NCBI GenBank assembly: GCA_003216135.1 | Contig: QCJI01000010.1 | Location: 1 to 39,404 of the forward strand | Length of the DNA: 39,404 nucleotides | Reading direction: 5' to 3' | DNA from: Prochlorococcus sp. AG-409-A22 | Lineage (GTDB): Bacteria; Cyanobacteriota; Cyanobacteriia; PCC-6307; Cyanobiaceae | Part shown: positions 9,176-18,513 of the stretch, one piece after another | Layout of the letters: every line of letters starts with the position of its first letter | How positions within the stretch are numbered: position 1 is the first letter of the stretch | The notes under the pieces: generated by a model | Database searches by the model: none | Told to the model about the DNA's origin: nothing | Seen by the model: the letters and a program-made list of their open reading frames with translations, nothing else | Position numbers and translations under genes: made by a program

Positions 9176-10065
9176 CTAATTTTCTTTAACTTTCTACCAA
9201 TTTCTTCTATCTTTTTATAATGCTTTGCCTCTGCCTTTATGAATTTTTTAGCATTGAACATATCTAATATCTTCTTATGTGATGGGTTTTTGTAGTCTAA
9301 ATTGAGAATTGCAGATTTAATTTCTTTTGTGAACCCCTTCCTAAACCTTTTGTCAAGATTTCCTTGAGCTAGCCAATGGTAGTCAAGATAATCGGGAGTA
9401 ATCCAAAAAAGGCTAACATTTGTTGTCCTTTTAGGTTGATTTTTTAGATTGTTTTCCCATACTTGTTTATTTAAAGCACCAGCATCAAAAGCTCCACTAT
9501 TAACCAAAGCTATTGTCTTATCATGGCTTCCACTAAAACCGGCCTTCTTACCTTTAAAGTCTGTAATTTTTATGAGTGCTTTATTAAGGAAATATTCTGG
9601 CATTAATCTTCCAGAAGTTGAGTTCTCAGATCCAAAAGTGAATCTTAAATTTTTGAGTTTCTTGAGACCCTTAATATTTGAAATTGGGGAAATTTTTAAC
9701 TTTTTATTTACTATGAAAACACTTTTAAATTCCTTATCAATATCTCTTTGAGCAATAACTAAAGAATTAGGTGTTTGTAATCTTGCTTGAACTCCTGATA
9801 AACCACCAAACCACACTAAATCTAAATCTTTTGTTCTGAATCCAGTTACTGCAGCAACATAATTAATAACAGGAACATACTTTACCTCTACGTCTAGTTG
9901 TTTAGATAATTCTTTTGAGAATAAATTAAACCGTTTGTCTAAAATATTTTGGTTTTGATCGGGTATAGCTCCTATTTTTAAAACCTTTATATTTGCATAT
10001 AGTGGATTCGAAAATATCGAGAAGAATAAAGTGGAAGTAAACAAATAATTCTTAATGATTTTCAT
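9172..10065 (-). CDS. phnD: Phosphonate/phosphite-binding periplasmic protein
   Basis: A 297-aa solute-binding protein with an N-terminal signal peptide (a KIIKNYLF basic start, hydrophobic core, AxA-like PLYANIK). The mature part shows KIGAIPDQNQNILDKRFNLF, YVAAVTGFRTKDLDLVWFGG, LRFTFGSENSTSGRLMPEYF and GSHDKTIALVNSGAFDAGALN, the PhnD signature including the ligand-loop serine/threonine cluster (STSGR). First gene of the phnD-C-E operon. Marine PhnD proteins differ in preference for phosphite versus methylphosphonate; the sequence alone does not let me choose. I saw no clear Pho-box repeat in the 60-base leader before aspC. Confidence 0.9.
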   Translation of the reverse strand: MKIIKNYLFTSTLFFSIFSNPLYANIKVLKIGAIPDQNQNILDKRFNLFSKELSKQLDVEVKYVPVINYVAAVTGFRTKDLDLVWFGGLSGVQARLQTPNSLVIAQRDIDKEFKSVFIVNKKLKISPISNIKGLKKLKNLRFTFGSENSTSGRLMPEYFLNKALIKITDFKGKKAGFSGSHDKTIALVNSGAFDAGALNKQVWENNLKNQPKRTTNVSLFWITPDYLDYHWLAQGNLDKRFRKGFTKEIKSAILNLDYKNPSHKKILDMFNAKKFIKAEAKHYKKIEEIGRKLKKIR

Positions 10066-10125
10066 AACTAAGGAAAATAAATTTTTTGGTAATATTTATT
10101 TTGTATAATTTTAAAAAAAAAATTA

Positions 10126-11304
10126 TTAGTAGAAATTATTAATTGCATTTTGCAATCTTGTTAAGCCATCAATAATTTTTTCTTTGGAGTTGGCACAAGA
10201 TATTCTAAAACATTGATCATCACCAAATACCTTGCCAGGTATTAATACTAATCCATATTTGTTAAGAATTCTTGTGCAGAATTCAACAGAAGTAATTGAA
10301 GAGTCAGGTAATCGGGGAAATGCGTAGAATGCTCCATTAGGTTTGTGAATAAAAATTCCCTTTATATTTTTAAGACCTTCATAAAGAAGGTCTCTTCTTT
10401 GGTCATACTGGTGGTTAATTTCTTCGAAAAATTCATGATTTATTTTTAAAGCCTCTAAAGCTCCTCTCTGAACAAAAGAGCAAACATTACTTGTACTCTG
10501 ACTCTGCAATGCAGAGGATGCTTTAATTATATGTTTTGGACCTACTAGATAACCTACTCTCCACCCTGTCATGGCCCAACCTTTTGCAAAACCATTAACT
10601 ATGAAGATTCTTTCTTGGAGGTCGCTTGCTAATGTAGCTAAACTAAAGTGTTGAAAGTCTTTTTTAAGAATTAGTTCGTAAATCTCATCTGAAAGAATAT
10701 TAATATTTTTATTTTCTCTTACTAATTCTGCAACTTGCAATAATTCTTCCTTAGACATTACCCTCCCCGTAGGATTGTTGGGTGTATTTATAATTATAAA
10801 TTTGGTTCTTGAAGAAATTTTTGCTTTTAAATCTTGAATATTTATTTTGAATCCATCTTCAGCAGATGAATTTACAAAGATGGGTTTTCCACCAGCCAAC
10901 CTAACCATTTGAGGATAACTTAACCAATATGGAGCAGGAATAAGAACTTCATCACCATCATTTAGTAAAACTTGGAAAAGATTATAAATTGCTTGTTTAG
11001 CTCCATTCGTGATCATTACATTTTCAAATTCAAGATTCAAATTGTTTTGGATTTGTAGCTTTTTGGCAATGGCCTTTCTAAGATCTAAATCCCCCGAAGC
11101 AGGACCATATTTTGTATATCCACCAAAAATAGCTTGACTAGTAGCATCTATAACTGTTTTAGGAGCATCAAAATCAGGCTCTCCAGCACTTAAATTGCAG
11201 ATATCTCTACCCTCTGATACTAGTTCCTTAGCTTTAGCACTTATTTGAAGTGTAAGTGAAGGTTCAAGAGAAAGTGCCCTTTTAGATAAATTTATTTCAC
11301 TCAT
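10126..11304 (-). CDS. aspC: Aspartate aminotransferase-type PLP enzyme (class I)
   Basis: A 392-aa fold-type I aminotransferase. Seen: LSAGEPDFDAPKTV, YTKYGPASGDLDLRKAIA, PAPYWLSYPQMV, NTPNNPTGRV (NNPTG at 176-180), SDEIYELI and the PLP-lysine block GFAKGWAMTGWRVGYLVGP with Lys241. These are the Ib-subgroup aspartate/prephenate aminotransferase motifs. The likely reaction is interconversion of aspartate and oxaloacetate with 2-oxoglutarate; in cyanobacteria this type may also use aromatic or arogenate precursors. The gene is divergent from the uracil-DNA glycosylase across a 160-base AT-rich gap that should hold both promoters. Confidence 0.9.
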   Translation of the reverse strand: MSEINLSKRALSLEPSLTLQISAKAKELVSEGRDICNLSAGEPDFDAPKTVIDATSQAIFGGYTKYGPASGDLDLRKAIAKKLQIQNNLNLEFENVMITNGAKQAIYNLFQVLLNDGDEVLIPAPYWLSYPQMVRLAGGKPIFVNSSAEDGFKINIQDLKAKISSRTKFIIINTPNNPTGRVMSKEELLQVAELVRENKNINILSDEIYELILKKDFQHFSLATLASDLQERIFIVNGFAKGWAMTGWRVGYLVGPKHIIKASSALQSQSTSNVCSFVQRGALEALKINHEFFEEINHQYDQRRDLLYEGLKNIKGIFIHKPNGAFYAFPRLPDSSITSVEFCTRILNKYGLVLIPGKVFGDDQCFRISCANSKEKIIDGLTRLQNAINNFY

Positions 11305-11467
11305 TTTATTTATTGCTTGTTAAATATCACCTTTTAAATGACCAATAAGTAATTTTAGAATAAATTAACTATCACAAATTGCCTTGTTTTAGTTCATATT
11401 CTTAAATTTATTTTATTTTCATGTTTTGACTTCTTAAAATATAAAAAATTTTACATTCTAAATTTAG

Positions 11468-11971
11468 GTGAAAAGGTTAGTTGTTGGGAGAGGAAGTGTT
11501 TTTGCAGATTTATTAATAATTGGTGAAGCCCCTGGCTTGCAGGAAGATCTAGAGGGTAAACCTTATGTTGGTAAATCTGGTAAATTATTAAACGATTTGT
11601 TGAAAAAAACAGGGATTGATCACGAGAAAGATGTTTATTTTTGTAATGTGATTAAATGTCGTCCGCCAAACAATAGAAAACCAACAAATAAAGAAATTAA
11701 TATCCAAGAACCTTGGTTGTTCCAACAAATAAAACTAATTGATCCAAAATTTATAATTCTTACTGGATCTACTGCGATGAGAACAGTTTTGGGCATTAAG
11801 GATCCAATCAGTAATTTAAGGGGTAAATGGATTAAAAAAGATGGTAGAGAAATTATGACAATTTTTCATCCTTCTTATTTGTTGAGATTCCCTTCAAAAG
11901 AAAGTGAAAAACCTTATGATTTAACTTTAAAAGATCTTACTAATGTTAGTAGTAAACTATATGCTTTATAA
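11468..11971 (+). CDS. Family 4-like uracil-DNA glycosylase lacking most Fe-S ligands
   Basis: Removes uracil from DNA, by family. Motif A is IIGEAPGLQED (GEAPG at 19-23), then KPYVGKSGKLL, FCNVIKCRPPNNRKP and motif B IFHPSYLLR (134-140). Family 4 UDGs hold a [4Fe-4S] cluster with four cysteines: two in an N-terminal C-x2-C, one in KCRPP and one about 16 residues on. Here only Cys64 (KCRPP) remains: the N-terminal stretch is absent and the fourth position is Gln80 (NIQEPWL). The start is GTG at 11468, directly after an in-frame TAG, and no upstream frame encodes the missing piece. At 167 aa it is about 25 residues shorter than Thermotoga UDG. Confidence 0.85.
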   Translation: MKRLVVGRGSVFADLLIIGEAPGLQEDLEGKPYVGKSGKLLNDLLKKTGIDHEKDVYFCNVIKCRPPNNRKPTNKEINIQEPWLFQQIKLIDPKFIILTGSTAMRTVLGIKDPISNLRGKWIKKDGREIMTIFHPSYLLRFPSKESEKPYDLTLKDLTNVSSKLYAL

Positions 11972-12005
11972 TTTAATGAAACCTTCCTGAATATCAAAAA
12001 TTTTA

Positions 12006-13223
12006 ATGTCATTAACTCAATCAAAAGAGGAGAATAGTCTCTCAAAAAGATATTCAACTCATATTGAGAGAAGAATAACTAAAACAGTAATGGTCGGTGA
12101 TATAGCCATTGGGAGTGATTTCCCAGTAAGAGTTCAATCGATGATAAATGAAGATACTATGGATGTTGAAAATTCATATTTAGCTATTAAAAGACTCCAT
12201 GAAGTAGGTTGTGAAATCGTGAGGCTAACTGTCCCTTCAATAGCACATGCGAAGGCTGTTGGAGATATAAAAGAAAAATTATTAGAAAATAATATCAATA
12301 CCCCATTAGTTGCGGATGTTCATCATAACGGTATGAAAATCGCTATGGAAGTTGCAAAACATGTTGATAAAGTCAGGATTAATCCAGGTTTGTTTGTATT
12401 TGAGAAGTCAGACCCTTCAAGGACTGAATATACTGATGAGGAATTTGAAACAATTAAACAAACAATCTTGAAGAGATTTACTCCACTAGTAGAGGTTTTG
12501 AAATCTGAAAATAAGGCCCTTAGGATTGGAGTTAATCATGGGTCTCTATCTGAGAGAATGCTCTTTACTTATGGTGATACTCCACTTGGGATGACAGAAT
12601 CTGCAATGGAATTTGTCAAGATTTGTGATGAACTGGATTTTCATAATATAATAATTTCAATGAAAGCCTCTAGGGCACCTGTGATGATGGCTGCTTACAG
12701 GATGATTGCAGATAGACTTGATGCAGAAGGATATAACTATCCTTTACATTTAGGAGTAACTGAAGCTGGTGATGGAGATTATGGCAGGATAAAAAGTACT
12801 GCTGGCATAGGTACTCTTTTGGCAGAAGGATTAGGAGATACTATAAGAGTTTCTCTAACAGAAGCTCCTGAGAAAGAAATTCCAGTATGCTATTCAATTT
12901 TGCAATCTTTAGGATTAAGAAAAACAATGGTTGAATATATTAGCTGTCCAAGTTGTGGAAGAACTCTCTTTAACTTAGAAGAAGTTGTAGATAAAGTTAG
13001 AAATGCTACGTCACATTTAACTGGTTTAGATATAGCAATCATGGGATGTATAGTTAATGGACCTGGAGAAATGGCAGATGCTGACTATGGCTATGTTGGA
13101 AAAGGGAAAGGTACTATTGCGTTATACAGAAGGAAAGAAGAGATAAAAAGAGTATCTGAAGACGAAGGGGTTGAAGCTTTAATTCAGCTTATTAAAGATG
13201 ATGGAAAATGGATTGATCCTTAA
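12006..13223 (+). CDS. ispG: 4-hydroxy-3-methylbut-2-en-1-yl diphosphate synthase
   Basis: IspG (GcpE) is the [4Fe-4S] enzyme of the MEP isoprenoid pathway converting MEcPP to HMBPP, ferredoxin-dependent in cyanobacteria. The 405-aa protein has the TIM-barrel start ([19 protein letters not shown]), [39 protein letters not shown] and [16 protein letters not shown]. Cluster cysteines are in [17 protein letters not shown] and [22 protein letters not shown]. Length and motifs are complete. It follows the UDG gene by 34 bases and precedes ctpA by 52; the three may share a transcript. Confidence 0.97.
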   Translation: MSLTQSKEENSLSKRYSTHIERRITKTVMVGDIAIGSDFPVRVQSMINEDTMDVENSYLAIKRLHEVGCEIVRLTVPSIAHAKAVGDIKEKLLENNINTPLVADVHHNGMKIAMEVAKHVDKVRINPGLFVFEKSDPSRTEYTDEEFETIKQTILKRFTPLVEVLKSENKALRIGVNHGSLSERMLFTYGDTPLGMTESAMEFVKICDELDFHNIIISMKASRAPVMMAAYRMIADRLDAEGYNYPLHLGVTEAGDGDYGRIKSTAGIGTLLAEGLGDTIRVSLTEAPEKEIPVCYSILQSLGLRKTMVEYISCPSCGRTLFNLEEVVDKVRNATSHLTGLDIAIMGCIVNGPGEMADADYGYVGKGKGTIALYRRKEEIKRVSEDEGVEALIQLIKDDGKWIDP

Positions 13224-13275
13224 GGTTTAATCTAATGTTGAAATTTTAAATAAAAATTTTTTATAATAAAAAAAT

Positions 13276-14622
13276 ATGCTTCATAAATCGTTTAAAATAA
13301 AAAAATTTGTTAAAACGCAATTTGTAATTTTATTGACCAGTAGTTTGTCTGGAATATTTGCTAATAATTACGCAGCAGCCACAATCTTAAATAATAGCTA
13401 CAAAGAGGTGATTGATCATGTTTGGCAAATTGTATATAGAGATTTTCTTGATTCAAATGGAAAGTTTGAAAAATCTATTTGGATTGATTTAAGAAAAGAA
13501 TTATTATCAAGAAAATACTCAGACAGTAATGAAGCTTATGATGCAATTAGAGATTTATTGTCAAATTTAGAAGATCCATATACTAGATTTTTAGATCCAA
13601 AAGAATTTAATCAGATGAGAATCGATACCTCGGGTGAACTGACAGGAGTTGGTATTCAAATAGTGAAAGATAAAGAATCTGATAATTTAATAATTGTTTC
13701 TCCTATTGAGGGAACTCCCGCCTATAATGCAGGAATTAAAGCTAGAGATAAAATATTATCTATTGATGACATCTCTACTAAGGGTATGGATATTGAGGAT
13801 GCTGTTAAATTAATAAGAGGTGAAAGGGGAACTGTTGTTAAGCTAGAAATTCTTAGAGATGGTAATTCTTTTTATAAAGCATTAACGAGAGAAAAAATAG
13901 AAATAAAATCAGTTTCAAGCAAAATAAATAAAGCTAAAAACGGTTTATTAATAGGTTATTTGCGAATTAAACAATTTAATGCAAATGCCTCCAGAGAGAC
14001 GAAAGATGCTCTAAAAGACTTAGAAACAAAACAAGTTTCAGGTTATATCCTGGATTTAAGAAGTAATCCTGGAGGTTTATTAGAGGCAAGTATTGATGTC
14101 TCAAGGCAATTTATTAATAAAGGAATAATAGTAAGCACCTTAACAAAAGACGGTGTGAAAGAAATCAAAAGAGGTAATGGCCAAGCTTTAACAAACAAGC
14201 CATTAGTTGTACTTGTTAATGAAGGATCTGCCAGTGCGAGTGAAATCGTTTCTGGTGCAATAAGAGATAACAAACGAGGTAAATTAGTTGGTAAGAAAAC
14301 TTTTGGAAAAGGTCTTGTTCAATCAATGAGAACTTTGGTAGATGGATCAGGATTAACCGTTACAGTAGCTAAGTATTTGACTCCCAATGGCACAGACATA
14401 AACAAATTTGGGATTAGGCCTGATATAGAAGTAAAAATGAATACCAATTCAATTCTTCCTGTAGAAATTGGTACTAGAAGAGATAAACAATATAAAGTAG
14501 GCGAGAAAGAACTCATCAAGTTAATTGAAATTGAAAATAAGATAAGTCAGTTTGAACCTAATACTACTAATTTAAATTCTTTTAAAGAAAATATGGAAAA
14601 AAACTTAGTATTTTCACTTTAA
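13276..14622 (+). CDS. ctpA: C-terminal processing peptidase (S41)
   Basis: A 448-aa serine protease exported to the lumen or periplasm; in cyanobacteria CtpA matures the D1 protein of photosystem II. There is an N-terminal signal peptide (basic KIKKFVKT then hydrophobic to about residue 35). A PDZ domain follows (about 112-205, GELTGVGIQIV to LEILRDG), then the S41 catalytic core. The catalytic Ser320 is in NEGSASASE and Lys345 is in TFGKGLVQS, with the canonical 25-residue spacing. DLRSNPGGLLEASID is also present. The gene ends in a four-base overlap with the convergent nadA. Which paralogue (CtpA, B or C) cannot be settled from this window. Confidence 0.92.
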   Translation: MLHKSFKIKKFVKTQFVILLTSSLSGIFANNYAAATILNNSYKEVIDHVWQIVYRDFLDSNGKFEKSIWIDLRKELLSRKYSDSNEAYDAIRDLLSNLEDPYTRFLDPKEFNQMRIDTSGELTGVGIQIVKDKESDNLIIVSPIEGTPAYNAGIKARDKILSIDDISTKGMDIEDAVKLIRGERGTVVKLEILRDGNSFYKALTREKIEIKSVSSKINKAKNGLLIGYLRIKQFNANASRETKDALKDLETKQVSGYILDLRSNPGGLLEASIDVSRQFINKGIIVSTLTKDGVKEIKRGNGQALTNKPLVVLVNEGSASASEIVSGAIRDNKRGKLVGKKTFGKGLVQSMRTLVDGSGLTVTVAKYLTPNGTDINKFGIRPDIEVKMNTNSILPVEIGTRRDKQYKVGEKELIKLIEIENKISQFEPNTTNLNSFKENMEKNLVFSL

Positions 14623-15533
14623 TTACTCATATCTAACATTCGTTTTATTGGTTTGTATGCTTTTTTAATTATTTCTGGATTTAGTTTAATAGATGGTGAA
14701 TTGTTTTTTAAACAATCAAGAATTTTTTCTAAAGTATTTAATTTCATATATGGACACTCATTACATTTGCATCCTTCTATATCTGGAACTTCAATAAAGA
14801 TTTTTTTAGGCTCTCTCTTTTTCATTTGATGTATTATTCCTGGCTCGGTTAAAACCATATAAATTTTAGATGGATCCTTGCTGACGAAATCGAGTAATTT
14901 ACTCGTTGATCCAATAAAATCTGAAAGTACCAATAAATTTTGACTGCATTCTGGATGCGCTATTACTTTTCCTTCTGGATTTTTATATTTCAATTTTAAT
15001 AAAGCTTCTTCACTAAAAGTTTCATGCACAATACAGCTGCCAGGCCATAGTTTAAGAACTCTTCCTGAATTTTTCTGAACCCATCTTCCAAGGTTTTGAT
15101 CGGGTGCAAATATTATTTTTTTATCTTTAGGGATCTGTTTAACTAAGGAAACTGCATTGCTGCTTGTACATATCAGGTCGCTCTGGGCTTTTACTTCTGC
15201 GGTGCAATTTATGTAACTTACGACAAAGTGGTCTGGGTTATCATTCCTAAACTTTTGAAATTCATCTGCTGGACAATCGTCAGCTAAAGAACAACCTGCA
15301 TCAATATCAGGCAATAAGACTATTTTGTTTGGGCTAAGAATTTTAGCAGTTTCTGCCATAAAGTGTACGCCGCAAAAAATTATTATATCTGCATTATTAT
15401 TCGCAGCTTTTCTTGAGAGATCCAAAGAATCTCCAATAAAATCTGCAATATCTTGAATCTCTGGAGCTTGATAATAGTGTGCCAAAATTATGGCATTAGA
15501 TTTTAAGCAACGCTCCTTTATTTCAGAAATCAA
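14619..15533 (-). CDS. nadA: Quinolinate synthase
   Basis: NadA condenses iminoaspartate with dihydroxyacetone phosphate to quinolinate for NAD synthesis and holds a [4Fe-4S] cluster. Seen: NAIILAHYYQAPEIQDIADFIGDS, DAGCSLADDCPADEF (Cys81), WPGSCIVHE (Cys167) and the C-terminal CKCNEC cluster (255-260). These supply the three cluster cysteines. Start: the first standard codon is TTG at 15533, giving 304 aa, the length of short archaeal/Thermotoga-type NadA. The frame stays open for another 19 codons upstream (to a stop at 15591-15593) with only ATA, ATC or CTG as starts, so a slightly longer protein is possible. Confidence 0.94.
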   Translation of the reverse strand: MISEIKERCLKSNAIILAHYYQAPEIQDIADFIGDSLDLSRKAANNNADIIIFCGVHFMAETAKILSPNKIVLLPDIDAGCSLADDCPADEFQKFRNDNPDHFVVSYINCTAEVKAQSDLICTSSNAVSLVKQIPKDKKIIFAPDQNLGRWVQKNSGRVLKLWPGSCIVHETFSEEALLKLKYKNPEGKVIAHPECSQNLLVLSDFIGSTSKLLDFVSKDPSKIYMVLTEPGIIHQMKKREPKKIFIEVPDIEGCKCNECPYMKLNTLEKILDCLKNNSPSIKLNPEIIKKAYKPIKRMLDMSN

Positions 15534-15614
15534 ATCTTCTTTATTTTGAAGAGATTGCTTTTTGGCAGTAGAAGTTATGCTGTTCAGGATTTAGAATATC
15601 GCTATATAGATTAT

Positions 15615-16470
15615 ATGCTTTTAAACAGACAAAATTCTGACAAATTTAAAAATTGCTATTGTTGGTGACTGTCATGGTCAATGGTCTGAATCAGACGTAA
15701 AAATTTTATCGATTATTCAACCCAATATTGTTTTATTTGTAGGCGATATTTCTGATGGTAGTATCAAAATAATAAAAAAAATAAATGCTATTAAAATCCC
15801 TACTTATGTTATTCTAGGTAATCACGATCGAGGGAAAGATTTTTCAGGCGAAACTCTGTTAAAGCAAATTCGTGTTCTTGGAGAAAAATACTGCGCTTGG
15901 GATTTAAGGGTTTTTAATAATCAAATAAATATACTATCTGCAAGGCCATGCAGTTCTGGAGGTGGTTATTATCTCTCAAAAGAGGTTAGAGGTGTTTATG
16001 GACCTATAACTGAAAAAGAATCAGTTAGTAAAATGATTAAAGGTTCAGAAAAAAGTATTAATGACTTGCCTTTGATAATTATGTCTCATGCGGGCCCTTC
16101 TGGTTTAGGCTCAGAACCTGGAAGTATTTGCGGGAAAGATTGGAAATTGCCATCTTCAGATTGGGGAGATAGAGACTTGTCAGTAGCTATTTCAGAAATC
16201 CAAAAAAAAAGAATAGTTAACCTAGTCATTTTTGGTCATATGCATAATCGTCTTAAAAGAAATCTTGGTTTTCGACAAATGTTCAAAGTTGATAATAAAG
16301 GTACTGCTTATTTTAATACGGCTGTCGTGCCAAGATATCAAACTATTGAAGATGGAGAATTATTGATAAATTTTTCATGGGTTGAGTTTGAAGAAAATAA
16401 ACTTAAGCATGTTTCTCATCGATGGTATTCAGAATCTGGAACAGTTTACGAAGAGAAAAAGTTTCTTTGA
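15615..16470 (+). CDS. Metallophosphoesterase (TIGR04168-like), with apparent one-base frameshift near the N-terminus
   Basis: The body of the protein (frame of 16033-16470, open upstream to 15625) is a complete calcineurin-like phosphoesterase. It has IAIVGDCHGQW (motif I DxH), LFVGDISDG (GDxxD-like), VILGNHDRG (GNHD), IIMSHAGPSG and VIFGHMHN (GHxH). No ATG, GTG or TTG precedes GDCHG in that frame. An ATG at 15615 opens MLLNRQNSDKFK in another frame and would join it exactly as KFKIAIVGD if the run of five A at 15648-15652 were four. I therefore read one gene with a one-base indel, real or from sequencing; initiation at a non-standard codon is the alternative. The substrate is unknown. It is divergent from nadA. 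Confidence 0.75.
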
Positions 16471-16493
16471 ATTTATTTTAGAGTTATAACAAT

Positions 16494-17291
16494 TTAACCC
16501 TTTTTGGGATGTTCATAACGGGAAAAAATAGTTTGTGACAAAAGATATCCTGCAATTCCTGCTGCGGTAAAAGCTAAACCATTTTTTAATAAAGGTAATA
16601 GATCATTAGTTCTGGTAATTATTGGAGCTAATCCAAAGATTCCAAATAACATTCCCCATAATGGCGAAAGAAGGGCTAAAAATCCAATAGATATGATTTG
16701 ACCTTCTTTTCTTGGTGCAGCCGAAAGTCCTGCTACTAATCCACCTAAAATAGAAGTACATAAAGTCCATATATATTGTTCGTTGGGTAATCCTGGTACA
16801 AATTTACATCCCCCTCTATCCAAACAAACTTCTACCGAATTAATTGCATCTAAAACTGAACCATCTTCTCCGTGCTCTTTTACATAATATTGATTACCGA
16901 ATCTTGTTTGAAGCTCAACCCAGAATAGTCTTGGCATAAAAGAGAAATATGCTTCTCCAACGTTAAAATTCAGTAAGTTTCCACCTCTTGGATCTGCAAT
17001 TATTAATAAACTTGTATCATCTAGATTCCAGTAATCCTTTATTGCAATTCCAGGAGCACTTTCGAATTGAGATAAATATTTAATTTTCCAACCACTTTCA
17101 ATTTCTAATTTATTAAGATTTTCTTCTAAAGATTTTTTTTGCTTAGGGCTTAATGTTTTAGCTAGATCTATAACAGGTGTTTGTGCTTCTGGTAAAAGAT
17201 TTGGATTATTTATAGCGATAACGGGTTTATTAGAAATAAAAATTACTAGAGATAGAAATATTCCCAATAAATAGTTAGTCTTTGAAGGCAT
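16494..17291 (-). CDS. TPM-domain membrane protein (Psb32-like)
   Basis: A 265-aa protein with a signal or anchor segment (LLGIFLSLVIFISN), then a TPM domain starting at VIDLAKTLSPKQKKSLEENLNKLE and including SLLIIADPRGGNLLNFNVGEAYF. Two or three C-terminal membrane segments follow (about 170-255). TPM domain proteins of this layout in cyanobacteria and plants (Psb32/TLP18.3) act in photosystem II repair on the lumenal side; that role is inferred. The gene is divergent from midA with about 30 bases between starts and convergent with the metallophosphoesterase gene. Confidence 0.8.
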   Translation of the reverse strand: MPSKTNYLLGIFLSLVIFISNKPVIAINNPNLLPEAQTPVIDLAKTLSPKQKKSLEENLNKLEIESGWKIKYLSQFESAPGIAIKDYWNLDDTSLLIIADPRGGNLLNFNVGEAYFSFMPRLFWVELQTRFGNQYYVKEHGEDGSVLDAINSVEVCLDRGGCKFVPGLPNEQYIWTLCTSILGGLVAGLSAAPRKEGQIISIGFLALLSPLWGMLFGIFGLAPIITRTNDLLPLLKNGLAFTAAGIAGYLLSQTIFSRYEHPKKG

Positions 17292-17322
17292 AAAAAAGTT
17301 TTTTCTTTATATATTTTGGCCG

Positions 17323-18513
17323 ATGAATAGCTTACCTGTGAATAATCCAGATTGGTTAATAAAAAAAATAATAAAAATGGGTGGAACTATAAGTTTCTAT
17401 GATTATATGAATTTTGCTTTAAATGATCCTAGTAATGGTTACTATGGCAGTGGAAAAGCTGAGTTAGGTGCCCAAGGTGATTTTGTTACATCACCTTCTT
17501 TATCAGATGATTTTGCTTTCTTTGTTGGTAAACAAATTGAAGAGTGGTTGATTCAGCTAAAAAGTAATCATTTATGTGATCAGAAATTATTTGTCATTGA
17601 TTTTGGAGCTGGTGATGGAAGCTTTATTAGTGGACTTATAAAATATTTGTTTGAAAGTAGTAATAATTCTTTAGAAGGAGTTTCTTTTGTAATTATTGAA
17701 CCTAACAAAGGAATGATTGAAAAACAAAAAATAAAATTGCAAGAATTTCTAGGCTTAGGTATTGATATTTTATGGAAAGGTTTGGAAGAAATAGAAGGAA
17801 ATAATATTAATGGGATTTTTATAGCAAATGAAGTTTTAGACGCCTTACCAGTAGAGAGACTTACTTTTTCAAAAGGAAAATTATGTCGTCAAGCAGTTTC
17901 TATAGATAAAAAATCTTCCAGATTATTTTTTGATGAACTACCAATTACAAGCGAATTAGAAAAAAGCATCAAACTTGCCGAAATTAAATTGGGAATTACT
18001 ATTCCGCCTGGGGATGCACTAGAAGGATGGACTACAGAGTGGCATATAGATAACTCAAAATGGTTAAAGGGTATTTATGAAAAAATTAATAATGGAATTT
18101 TATTAATAATTGATTACGCTAAAGAAGCAAGAAATTACTATGGACTTCGCAATTCAAATGGGACGATAATTTCTTATAAAAATCAAAAGACATCAAATAA
18201 TATCTTAGAATCTCCAGGGGATTCTGATCTAACCTCACATATTTGTATTGAAACATTAATAAATGATGCGGAAATTCTAGGTTTTAAGAATCTTGGAACA
18301 ACTAAGCAAGGAGAAGCTTTGTTGGCACTTGGATTAGCGGAGAGACTTTATGAAATTCAGAAAGACTTTAAGACAGATTTATCTAAGGCTCTTGCGAGAA
18401 GAGAAGCTTTATTGAGATTGGTTGATCCTATATGTCTCGGTAATTTTAAGTGGTTTGTTTTTCATAAGCTTAAAGAAAAGAAATCGAATATAACTTCAAC
18501 TTGTTTGAGTTAA
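17323..18513 (+). CDS. MidA/NDUFAF7-type class I SAM-dependent methyltransferase (DUF185)
   Basis: A 396-aa protein with the DUF185 plan. The N-terminal substrate region is [22 protein letters not shown]...[13 protein letters not shown], followed by the SAM-binding glycine motif [28 protein letters not shown], and [16 protein letters not shown]. In mitochondria NDUFAF7 methylates an arginine of complex I; by analogy this enzyme might modify the cyanobacterial NDH-1 or another protein, which is not testable here. The gene ends in a four-base overlap with the convergent aroB. Confidence 0.87.
   Translation: MNSLPVNNPDWLIKKIIKMGGTISFYDYMNFALNDPSNGYYGSGKAELGAQGDFVTSPSLSDDFAFFVGKQIEEWLIQLKSNHLCDQKLFVIDFGAGDGSFISGLIKYLFESSNNSLEGVSFVIIEPNKGMIEKQKIKLQEFLGLGIDILWKGLEEIEGNNINGIFIANEVLDALPVERLTFSKGKLCRQAVSIDKKSSRLFFDELPITSELEKSIKLAEIKLGITIPPGDALEGWTTEWHIDNSKWLKGIYEKINNGILLIIDYAKEARNYYGLRNSNGTIISYKNQKTSNNILESPGDSDLTSHICIETLINDAEILGFKNLGTTKQGEALLALGLAERLYEIQKDFKTDLSKALARREALLRLVDPICLGNFKWFVFHKLKEKKSNITSTCLS

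Noticed and set aside
9449-9751. 100-codon plus-strand frame inside phnD
   Set aside because: Shadow of a well-conserved binding protein; no start signal and no family similarity.
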